From IMG/VR virus record IMGVR_UViG_3300042691_030010, positions 1-22,190 of that record: DNA of 22,190 nucleotides. One strand, given 5' to 3'. Numbering within the stretch: the stretch's first letter is position 1; each line of letters starts with the position of its first letter. Below are positions 1 through 4,997 of this stretch, in pieces. Position numbers and translations under genes: made by a program. The notes below the pieces were generated by a model. It had not been told where the DNA came from. It saw only the letters and a program-made list of their open reading frames with translations, and made no database searches. Origin of the DNA: a virus.

Positions 1-670
1 CACGCAGTTCTTTCAGCGGATTCACTTGCTTCACTTCGCGCAAGGGTGTTGCTTCCGGCTCGGTTTGCGCCATTTCTTCTTGCGTATAGAGACCCGACAT
101 TTCATCGGGGAATGCTTTTCGTAAAGCTAACGCCTCGGCGCATTTCGCCAGCATCAAATCGCCCATTTTTTTCCACATCGAATTTGGTGCACCTTCGCGA
201 GTGGTTTGCACGTAGGCATCAAAGCGAGCCACAGACCAAAGAGCTTCTTTGAAATCTGAACGAAGCACTCCGACTTTCGCGGCAGCGGGTGGAGCTTTAT
301 CAAGCCAAACTTCCTTCCATGCCCCGTCATTTCCACACCAAAACGGGCCGACTTGTCCGGCATACTTTCCCGTGCGTTCAGCGATTAAACGAAAACCATC
401 AATCGAAGTTTGTGACTGCAAAACTTCGCGCTTTTGACTTGAGTCCCAGCGTTTTACAGCAAAAATTTGGCGCTTGAATGGATCAAGGCCAGAGTTTGAG
501 CTTGTGAGTAAAAACATCTCGAATTCATCATCTGTCGCGCCCTTACAAAATGTTCGTTTGCACAACTCTCGCTTGGTCGGATCTTGTAGCCAGCCGATAA
601 TTGCCGGGCGGGCGTTAGTTTGCAGAGTGTTGCTGCCTGGGGTGGCGTTGACTGTTGTTAGATTTGACAT
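1..670 (-). CDS. bet: Phage recombination protein Bet (RecT/Redβ-family single-strand annealing protein), 3' end cut by window edge
   Basis: Anneals complementary single-stranded DNA during phage recombination, normally with a partner exonuclease, which is not visible here. The 223 residues in the window hold the family core: [16 protein letters not shown] (about 61-76), [19 protein letters not shown] (88-106), an FWCGNDG segment (110-116), and the [17 protein letters not shown] block (172-188) followed by SGLYTQEEM. Lambda Bet is about 261 aa, so only a short C-terminal tail is missing. The ATG start follows AAAGGAG at good spacing. It is the third gene of a leftward early operon behind a Gp157-family gene and a 72-aa gene. 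The family call comes from remembered conserved motifs, not a search. Confidence 0.93.
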   Translation of the reverse strand, partial: MSNLTTVNATPGSNTLQTNARPAIIGWLQDPTKRELCKRTFCKGATDDEFEMFLLTSSNSGLDPFKRQIFAVKRWDSSQKREVLQSQTSIDGFRLIAERTGKYAGQVGPFWCGNDGAWKEVWLDKAPPAAAKVGVLRSDFKEALWSVARFDAYVQTTREGAPNSMWKKMGDLMLAKCAEALALRKAFPDEMSGLYTQEEMAQTEPEATPLREVKQVNPLKELR

Positions 671-690
671 TAGATTCTCCTTTGAGTTTC

Positions 691-712
691 GCGAAGGGCG
701 GCAACCCCTCGC
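691..712 (-). promoter_or_regulatory. Hairpin in the leader of bet
   Basis: An 8-bp inverted repeat, GCGAGGGG / CCCTTCGC with one G·U pair and a 6-nt loop, sits about 10 nt upstream of the bet ribosome binding site. No T-run follows on the minus strand, so it is not a clear leftward terminator. It could stabilise the 5' end of bet mRNA or modulate its translation. A second hairpin lies about 20 nt further upstream. Confidence 0.4.
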
Positions 713-732
713 GCAATTTTGTTGTTGTTGGG

Positions 733-766
733 GCCTCAGGCGTTTTGCTTGAGGCTTTTTATTTTG
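733..766 (+). terminator. Intrinsic terminator facing right, against the early operon
   Basis: On the plus strand a 9-bp stem GCCTCAGGC / GCTTGAGGC (one G·U) with loop GTTTT is followed by TTTTTATTTT. On the minus strand the same hairpin is followed by CCCAACAACAAC, so the orientation is rightward. No rightward gene is visible upstream. It also overlaps the stop codon of the 72-aa leftward gene. Confidence 0.65.
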
Positions 767-954
767 TTAACGGCATCTTTCCAGACCAGCGACGGAACAA
801 GGCAGCGATGCCAAAGAATTGCGCCTCCGTTGATACGAACGCCGAATGCTTCTTTTCTTTTCGTTGGAAAAGATACGCCGCGAATGTCGTTATCAGTGCC
901 GTGGTAGAGTTCAATTTTTCGGTTAAAAATCACATCGCTATGCATGAGCTTCAT
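736..954 (-). CDS. 72-aa early protein, function unknown
   Basis: Small basic protein between the Gp157-family gene and bet. The start chosen is the ATG that overlaps the upstream stop as ATGA, with GGTGA just upstream; a longer version beginning about 21 codons earlier would lie inside the Gp157 gene and is less likely. The sequence begins [19 protein letters not shown], has a central [13 protein letters not shown] segment and a Lys-rich end. No domain was recognised and there is no signal peptide or membrane segment. Its place in a recombination operon suggests an accessory or regulatory role, which is inference only. The 3' end lies inside a hairpin that forms a terminator on the opposite strand. 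Confidence 0.7.
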   Translation of the reverse strand: MKLMHSDVIFNRKIELYHGTDNDIRGVSFPTKRKEAFGVRINGGAILWHRCLVPSLVWKDAVNKIKSLKQNA

Positions 955-1505
955 GGAGTCACCGCTTTTTTCTTTTTTGCCGAAGCTGAAATGGCTGGGT
1001 AAGCTCTGAGAGCGCATGACTCTTCGTAGGTTGCGCCTGGAACGGTGAGACCCATGTCGAGATCCGCACGAATCTTGTCTTTCTCGATCACTGTCGAGAC
1101 CACTTGCACTTTATAAAGCTCAGAAATCATCGCTTCATCTATCACTAGGCGCGGCTTCGTAGCTGACAGCACAAAGCGCGATTCATTTCCGACTAGCTCC
1201 GTTGTCTCCATTGTTTTCATGGCAAACTTGAGGCCGTCTTTGAGGCGATCAGCGCAAGCGTCGAGCGAGTGTTTGAGCTTTGACCACTGTGCTACTTTTT
1301 CAGCACACCAAGCTGATTCCATTTTCAGGCGATCAAGTGCGAAGGCATAGCCATCGATTTTCATCGGCAATGTTGCTTCAGTAATCGAGAGCATTTGCTC
1401 TAGTTCGGGGGTCATTTCGCCCCCTGAACTGATCAAGGCGTTATGAATTTCTGAAGATAGGACAGAAAGACTCATTAGAGTGTTGGGTTGCGTTGTATTT
1501 TCCAC
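951..1505 (-). CDS. Siphovirus Gp157-family protein
   Basis: 184 aa. The long central helical region (about 45-100) and the C-terminal block SRFVLSATKPRLVID...STVIEKDKIRADLDMGLTVPGA match the Gp157 family pattern, in which a substrate-like strand segment is followed by a VPGA motif. Family members usually sit next to phage annealing or recombination genes, as here with bet. The biochemical role is not settled; the founding member was linked to phage resistance. The start is GTG with AGGA about 9 nt upstream; an ATG 10 codons later lacks a ribosome binding site. It is the first gene of the leftward early operon, so its promoter should lie among the AAGTNNACTT repeats upstream. The Lys-rich tail (AKKKKAV) is not conserved as far as I know. 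Confidence 0.8.
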   Translation of the reverse strand: MENTTQPNTLMSLSVLSSEIHNALISSGGEMTPELEQMLSITEATLPMKIDGYAFALDRLKMESAWCAEKVAQWSKLKHSLDACADRLKDGLKFAMKTMETTELVGNESRFVLSATKPRLVIDEAMISELYKVQVVSTVIEKDKIRADLDMGLTVPGATYEESCALRAYPAISASAKKKKAVTP

Positions 1506-1532
1506 AATTAAATTCCTGTTGTTTGTTGGTTT

Positions 1533-1726
1533 AAGTTTTCTTTAATCCAAGTTTGCTTCTGGCAAAAACTCCTTTCTTAGCAAGGTTTTTGGTTAGTTAT
1601 GAGCACAGCAAAAGCGCAAAACTAAAGTAAACTTGGAATAAGCTAGTTATACTTGTGTTGAGTCGTCAAGGGTTTCTTTGGTCTATTTTGGTGCATATGA
1701 GCAAAGTGAACTTTCAAAGTGTACTT
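1533..1726. promoter_or_regulatory. Array of five AAGTNNACTT-like operator half-palindromes
   Basis: Five related 10-mers: AAGTTTTCTT (1533), AAGTTTGCTT (1549), AAGTAAACTT (1625), AAGTGAACTT (1704) and AAGTGTACTT (1717). Three fit AAGTNNACTT exactly and two differ by one base. Two lie in the Gp157 leader, one in the middle of the divergent intergenic region, and two inside the first ten codons of the repressor gene. Clusters of symmetric sites across divergent phage promoters are the usual layout of repressor operators. Binding by the neighbouring HTH protein is inferred. Confidence 0.6.
1648..1653 (+). promoter_or_regulatory. Possible -10 box of the repressor promoter
   Basis: TATACT differs from TATAAT at one position and would start transcription near 1660, about 37 nt ahead of the preferred repressor start. 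No good -35 hexamer is seen at 16-18 nt spacing; that position is taken by the AAGTAAACTT site, which would let a bound regulator block or replace -35 contacts. Confidence 0.3.
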
Positions 1727-2164
1727 GCTGAGAATTTAATGTCGCTGCTAGCGGCTAGGGGCATACGCAAGTTTAATCTCGCGCAAGCGACCGGCATTGG
1801 CGGCCCGACACTCGACGCTATTTTAAGCGGCGAGGGGAACCCGCGACTGGATACGCTGATTAAAATTTCTGAGTTTTTTGGCGTGAGTGTAAACGAGTTG
1901 TTGAATCCCGAAATGCCAGCGCGAGAAGTGCAGAAAAAATCAAACCTTGAGTTGATTCAATCGCAATCTGCTTCGGAACTCATAAACGCATTAACGAATC
2001 GATTAGGCGACCTTGAGAAAAGGCTCGACGGAATTCCCATGGTGTTTTTGGACGCCGTTGTGGGATTACCAACAGAGGTTTATTCGCGCTTGTTGGTAGT
2101 TGTGCAGGCGTTTCGCTCTGATACTCAAAAAACCGATGCAAAGAAAAAGAAGTCGGCGAGGTAA
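1697..2164 (+). CDS. XRE-family HTH transcriptional regulator, likely phage repressor
   Basis: 155 aa from the preferred ATG. A Cro/CI-type helix-turn-helix spans about 10-65: NLAQATGIGGPTLDAILSG contains the two helices, followed by NPRLDTLIKISEFFGVSVNELL. The rest is helical with a Lys-rich end; there is no S24 autoprotease domain, so RecA-driven self-cleavage as in lambda CI is not expected. A GTG 14 codons upstream would give a longer form but has no ribosome binding site and would precede the likely transcription start. The ATG also lacks a clear Shine-Dalgarno sequence. It is the only rightward gene, divergent from the early operon and convergent with the late block, the usual place of a lysogeny regulator. 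Two operator-like repeats lie inside its first ten codons. Confidence 0.85.
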   Translation: MSKVNFQSVLAENLMSLLAARGIRKFNLAQATGIGGPTLDAILSGEGNPRLDTLIKISEFFGVSVNELLNPEMPAREVQKKSNLELIQSQSASELINALTNRLGDLEKRLDGIPMVFLDAVVGLPTEVYSRLLVVVQAFRSDTQKTDAKKKKSAR

Positions 2165-2189
2165 AAAGCCGCAAAAGTGGTTTTTTACC
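2160..2189. terminator. Shared bidirectional hairpin terminator
   Basis: An 11-bp stem GGTAAAAAGCC / GGTTTTTTACC with an 8-nt loop holds the stop codons of both convergent genes. Each strand has a run of five or six T in the 3' arm, so either transcript could end here. The U-run is within the stem rather than after it, so efficiency is uncertain. Confidence 0.6.
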
Positions 2190-2454
2190 TCACTAACTGC
2201 ATTTTCACGGCTTTTAAATCAATCGCTTTTCGTAAATGCTGCTCGGCCATCACTGCGGCTAAGCTCAGCGCAAAATCGTTTGCTGCGGCCTCAAGCTCGT
2301 CGTCGGAAGCTCGCTTAAGCGATTGTCCTAGTAATTCTTTTGAAAGCTTAAAAAATGACTCTTGGCAGGGAAGGCTCGTTATTAACTCGAAAAGTTGATC
2401 AAGTGGAGCATAAGCAACTAGGGGTTTTTTTTGTAAACTCGATGCTAGTAGCAT
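2185..2454 (-). CDS. 89-aa helical protein, function unknown
   Basis: Last gene of the leftward late block, convergent with the repressor gene. The ATG start has a strong GAGGAG site 7 nt upstream, which makes the gene credible despite its size. The protein looks wholly alpha-helical (LLGQSLKRASDDELEAAAND, then ALSLAAVMAEQHLRKAI) and soluble, with no signal peptide. No family was recognised. A weak promoter and a hairpin that covers its ribosome binding site lie just upstream, so it may be expressed apart from the lysis genes, for example in the lysogen. That reading is inference. Confidence 0.7.
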   Translation of the reverse strand: MLLASSLQKKPLVAYAPLDQLFELITSLPCQESFFKLSKELLGQSLKRASDDELEAAANDFALSLAAVMAEQHLRKAIDLKAVKMQLVR

Positions 2455-2461
2455 TTATAAT

Positions 2462-2482
2462 CTCCTCGATTGCGGCGAGGAG
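2462..2482 (-). promoter_or_regulatory. Hairpin sequestering the ribosome binding site of the 89-aa gene
   Basis: In the leftward transcript CTCCTCG pairs with CGAGGAG around a 7-nt loop. The downstream arm contains the entire Shine-Dalgarno GAGGAG, 7 nt before the ATG. No U-run follows, so it is not a terminator. It could keep the gene silent until the leader is unfolded by translation, a protein or another RNA. Confidence 0.55.
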
Positions 2483-2486
2483 GTTT

Positions 2487-2513
2487 ATTAAATAAGTTTA
2501 TGGATGAACTCAA
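2487..2513 (-). promoter_or_regulatory. Weak candidate promoter for the 89-aa gene
   Basis: TTGAGT, a 15-nt spacer and TTTAAT (5 of 6 to TATAAT) read leftward in the 78-bp gap upstream of the gene. The spacer is short. If used, the transcript would begin close to or inside the hairpin that covers the ribosome binding site. Confidence 0.25.
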
Positions 2514-2532
2514 TCGATTTGTGTATTTCGTG

Positions 2533-3186
2533 TTAATTTATGTTCACATCTGTTATCCACTGCGGCACATCCACAAAACCTAGAAACATCTTTTCATGTG
2601 TTCCGTCTGTGCTGCGCGTTTGCTCCCAAAATCCGTCGCCATCACGAGATCCAGCCTTATTGGTGTTAGCTTCAAGGGTGAAAAACTTGGTTTCTCCAGG
2701 GACTTTATCCACAGCCACCATCATTGCATGGCCGCGCGAGTGATCATTTCTTAAGCGTTGATAGGCGAAGTCACCTTTTTTGCCTGTCAGGTTTTTTCTG
2801 TACTTCGCGGGAGCTTGTCGCCATGCGCTTTGCGAGCTTGCAGTGCGTGGTAAAGGATTCTTAAACCCGCGAGCACGACATAAGTCGTCGGCCACGCACC
2901 AAATCGCGGTTTGACAGTAGGGATCACCTAGCCTTGCGCCTGTGCGATTATTTAAAGCATCGATTAAGGGTGAGCGATTTTTGCCGTGGGTCTCGCGCTG
3001 ACCAATCCATAGCGACATTCTGTCAACCAGGTCGTCAGCAATCGATTGCCGAAGATCGATTTGAGGAAACGGCTTTTCAACCGGCGGCGTCTCATTTGTA
3101 GGCAATTCTTGTTTAATTGGCGCGGGCGCTTCAGGCGGTGGCGTCTTCTTCACAAAAAAAGCAATCAATCTTAAAAGCCAGCTCAT
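2533..3186 (-). CDS. CHAP/NlpC-P60-like peptidoglycan hydrolase, likely endolysin
   Basis: 217 aa. A hydrophobic N-terminus (SWLLRLIAFFV, 2-12) looks like a membrane or signal-arrest anchor, then a Pro-rich linker (15-42), then a papain-like amidohydrolase domain. Candidate catalytic residues are Cys91 in GDPYCQTAIWC, His153 in RGHAMMVAVD, and Glu172 or Asn174 in LEANTN. GDFAYQ and GSRDGDGFW fit the loops usual in CHAP folds. It would cut peptidoglycan peptide bonds in the periplasm. The ribosome binding site GGAG overlaps the end of the upstream lipoprotein gene, so the two are probably co-translated. The family assignment is from motif pattern; substrate specificity cannot be read from the sequence. 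Confidence 0.75.
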   Translation of the reverse strand: MSWLLRLIAFFVKKTPPPEAPAPIKQELPTNETPPVEKPFPQIDLRQSIADDLVDRMSLWIGQRETHGKNRSPLIDALNNRTGARLGDPYCQTAIWCVADDLCRARGFKNPLPRTASSQSAWRQAPAKYRKNLTGKKGDFAYQRLRNDHSRGHAMMVAVDKVPGETKFFTLEANTNKAGSRDGDGFWEQTRSTDGTHEKMFLGFVDVPQWITDVNIN

Positions 3187-3192
3187 TCTTTA

Positions 3193-3480
3193 TTACTCCG
3201 AGCAAACGCAGTGAGTGATTGCTTGATCGATCCACTTTTTTAGGTCGTTGTTGGTAATCGCTTTAAATTTCTTGGCCGATGGATCGGTGCAGAGAATATA
3301 TTCTTCACGCGGCTTGTCGCTGGGGTCGGTCACGCGTCGATAAATTGAGCCGTCTTTTGGTTCAATGTTCCAAATGTCGGCCTGAATTTTCTGGCGGTAC
3401 TTCTTTTCACTCGACGGCGACATGCACGCGCTAAGTGTGATCACCAACGGGACGAGTTTTAAGATCATCAATTTTTTCAT
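3193..3480 (-). CDS. Lipoprotein of the lysis block, possible outer-membrane spanin
   Basis: 95 aa from the preferred ATG. It has a type II signal peptide with a perfect lipobox LSAC (Cys19), giving a 77-residue mature lipoprotein. The mature part is mixed, with IWNIEPKDGSIYRR and a C-terminal HCVCSE. It is not Pro-rich like lambda Rz1, so the spanin idea rests on context: the first 50 nt overlap, in another frame, the end of an 81-aa gene, as in overlapping Rz/Rz1 pairs. A start 14 codons upstream would put extra residues before the signal peptide. It could instead be a superinfection-exclusion lipoprotein. Confidence 0.7.
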   Translation of the reverse strand: MKKLMILKLVPLVITLSACMSPSSEKKYRQKIQADIWNIEPKDGSIYRRVTDPSDKPREEYILCTDPSAKKFKAITNNDLKKWIDQAITHCVCSE

Positions 3481-3676
3481 TCGATGGTTTCCCTGCGTTT
3501 TCGCTGCCAATAGCTTTTTCAATTGGCGTTTGATCTCCGGTTTTCACCGATTCATCAATGGCGTCTTTTGCTTTCTTGGCTGCGCTCTCGTTTGCGAGCT
3601 TGGTGAGCCAATCGACAAATTTAGTCAAAAGGTCGAGGATTTTCACCACGACCGAAATCCATTTAAAGACTGGCAT
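3431..3676 (-). CDS. 81-aa amphipathic-helix protein in the lysis block
   Basis: The N-terminus (FKWISVVVKILDLLTKFVDWLTKL, in two halves) is a strongly amphipathic or membrane-seeking helix, followed by an Ala/Lys/Asp-rich hydrophilic region likely to be helical. The ATG follows AGGTGA at good spacing. The 3' end overlaps the next lipoprotein gene by 50 nt in a different frame. By position it could be an inner-membrane spanin partner or a holin-type protein. It shares the segment DLLTKF with the 55-aa membrane protein immediately upstream, which may reflect similar amphipathic surfaces. No family was recognised. Confidence 0.65.
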   Translation of the reverse strand: MPVFKWISVVVKILDLLTKFVDWLTKLANESAAKKAKDAIDESVKTGDQTPIEKAIGSENAGKPSNEKIDDLKTRPVGDHT

Positions 3677-3687
3677 GTGTCACCTGC

Positions 3688-3855
3688 TTATTTGCGCGAG
3701 AACTTCGTCAAAAGGTCCACAACAGACTGCAAAAACTTCTCGGGCTGCTCGCCAGGAATCATCATGCAAAGCACGACAAGCGAAGTTAAAACGGCAATCA
3801 CTGCCGAAAGCATGTTCATCCCGTTGAGCAAGATCCAGTTTAGAATTTCCATCAT
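3688..3855 (-). CDS. 55-aa single-pass membrane protein, holin candidate
   Basis: Short gene: start ATGATG after GGGGGT, stop TAA ten bases before the next gene. The protein has one hydrophobic segment of about 24 residues (NMLSAVIAVLTSLVVLCMMI, 14-33), a PGEQPEK turn, and an amphipathic basic tail ending DLLTKFSRK. A single membrane span with a short basic C-terminal tail, placed between a transglycosylase gene and other lysis genes, suits a small holin or pinholin. It could also be a structural membrane factor; the call rests on context. Spacing and coding fit make it very likely a real gene. Confidence 0.7.
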   Translation of the reverse strand: MMEILNWILLNGMNMLSAVIAVLTSLVVLCMMIPGEQPEKFLQSVVDLLTKFSRK

Positions 3856-3897
3856 AGTAATTACCCCCTGTTTATAGTGTTCGTCTCGAATCGAAAT

Positions 3898-4545
3898 TTA
3901 GTTACAGAATGGAAGTTTTTGAACAATGGCCTTGATTTGCCCCTGGCGCTTGTCCGGCCAAAGAACCGACCAGTAGCGGCCACCGGCCACTTTCCTTGCC
4001 GTTGGGCTTGAAATCGTGCCGTCTCTTGCGATCAGGCGGGCGAGGATTTGAATTCCACAAGTTAGGTTTAGCTCAACGTCGTTTATGTTTTTCTTGGCAA
4101 AGTTTAGGGCTGAACATGCTGGCGCTTTCGTCTTCCAGTTGGGTCCGTCCTGATACGACAATTGCAAAAGGCCCGATGAGACAACCTGAGCGCCCGTTAC
4201 CGGATCTGTTCCCATAGCTGTCTCAACCATTCCGGCTTTTGGATTCCAACTAGATTCAAACTTTGAAATAGCGACAATGAGCTGAGAGAAAACGGCTACC
4301 TGCTGTTGGTGATTAAGTGCCGCAAACTTCGTGCAATAGAGTCCAGCGTCCTTCGCCTTGGCGTAATCGGCAAAATTGGCCTCTATATTTTTGGTTACAA
4401 TTTTTGACCAGGCCGCTCTTTCTGGCTTTGATTCTTCCCATACAAGCTTAATGGGTGGAGCGGGCGGAATGGGCTCGGGCTTTTTTAGAGTCGAGCAGGC
4501 GGCGGCAATTAGTAGCGTAAAAAAGACTAAAATCGTGGACTTCAT
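3898..4545 (-). CDS. Lipoprotein lytic transglycosylase (SLT-like)
   Basis: 215 aa. The N-terminal signal (STILVFFTLLIAAAC) ends in a lipobox-like AAAC with Cys17, then a Pro-rich linker. The catalytic domain has the SLT pattern: Glu97 in SKFESSWNP is the expected acid/base, followed by SSGLLQLSYQD (123-133) and a C-terminal NLTCGIQILARLI helix. It would cleave the glycan strand with anhydro-sugar formation in the periplasm. A lipid-anchored transglycosylase inside a phage lysis block is unusual; cytosolic or signal-arrest endolysins are the norm. It may help lysis together with the CHAP-like enzyme. A hairpin covers the ribosome binding site. Confidence 0.85.
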   Translation of the reverse strand: MKSTILVFFTLLIAAACSTLKKPEPIPPAPPIKLVWEESKPERAAWSKIVTKNIEANFADYAKAKDAGLYCTKFAALNHQQQVAVFSQLIVAISKFESSWNPKAGMVETAMGTDPVTGAQVVSSGLLQLSYQDGPNWKTKAPACSALNFAKKNINDVELNLTCGIQILARLIARDGTISSPTARKVAGGRYWSVLWPDKRQGQIKAIVQKLPFCN

Positions 4546-4550
4546 TTTTT

Positions 4551-4568
4551 GACCTCATTGGTGAGGCC
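4551..4568 (-). promoter_or_regulatory. Hairpin sequestering the transglycosylase ribosome binding site
   Basis: In the leftward transcript GGCCTCA pairs with TGAGGTC (7 bp, one G·U) around the 4-nt loop CCAA. The downstream arm contains the Shine-Dalgarno TGAGG, 6 nt before the ATG. AAAAAATG follows rather than a U-run, so it is not a terminator. It would reduce translation of a lytic enzyme until the structure is opened. Confidence 0.5.
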
Positions 4569-4600
4569 AATATTATCGCTGCGGTGATTGAATCTTAAAA

Positions 4601-4831
4601 TCAGACCGATTTTTCTAGGTGCATTATGCGTTCGGAGTGCGAATCTAAAAGTTTGTCATGATTTGAAGTCTTCTCGATCACCGTTGCCACTTTGATGTTG
4701 AGTTCTTCGAGCGACTTTTGCGTGCGATCAATCGACACTTTAATGTCTTTTAGGGTCATCACCGCAAAAAAACCCACAAGTGCCACCATCGCATTGAGAA
4801 CGTAGCCTATTATTGGGATGTCGATTGTCAT
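4601..4831 (-). CDS. TM plus coiled-coil protein, inner-membrane spanin or XhlA-like candidate
   Basis: 76 aa. One transmembrane span near the N-terminus (IIGYVLNAMVALVGFFAVM, 7-25) is followed by a charged heptad-like coiled coil (about 30-72, VSIDRTQKSLEELNIKVATV and on). This is the topology of inner-membrane spanins and of XhlA-type lysis proteins. The ATG follows directly on the stop of a small lipoprotein gene (TAAATG), so the two are translationally coupled. A TM/coiled-coil protein next to a short lipoprotein is the classic spanin pair, here with the lipoprotein gene first. Function is inferred from topology and context. Confidence 0.7.
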   Translation of the reverse strand: MTIDIPIIGYVLNAMVALVGFFAVMTLKDIKVSIDRTQKSLEELNIKVATVIEKTSNHDKLLDSHSERIMHLEKSV

Positions 4832-4984
4832 TTAGTGGAACCTCGAACACTGTTGATAGAATGGGCAAGGATCACACTTATAAACCGGTCCACCCACGTT
4901 TTCGCAATTAAGCTGAATGTTGGGCCGAGAAGCGCAGCCGGAAAGACCGACTGCGATTAAGAGAGCAAAGAAAACTTTTGTCAT
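4832..4984 (-). CDS. 50-aa lipoprotein, outer-membrane spanin candidate
   Basis: The signal peptide MTKVFFALLIAVGLSGC ends in a perfect lipobox (Cys17), leaving a 34-residue mature lipoprotein with four more cysteines (QLNCEN, YKCDPCPF, QQCSRF) that could form disulfides in the periplasm. The size matches small Rz1-type lipoproteins, though it is not Pro-rich. AGAGG lies 6 nt upstream of the ATG. Together with the TM/coiled-coil protein directly downstream it could bridge inner and outer membranes at lysis. Confidence 0.65.
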   Translation of the reverse strand: MTKVFFALLIAVGLSGCASRPNIQLNCENVGGPVYKCDPCPFYQQCSRFH

Positions 4985-4997
4985 TTGTGCCTCTGTC

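Noticed and set aside
1561-1600. Leader peptide ahead of the Gp157 gene on the minus strand (AAGGAG, TTG, 7 codons)
   Set aside because: The ribosome site is only 3 nt from a TTG codon and the peptide is trivial; likely chance.
3422-3877. 151-aa open frame on the plus strand with hydrophobic start
   Set aside because: Antisense to three leftward genes with good ribosome sites and coupled starts; a shadow frame.
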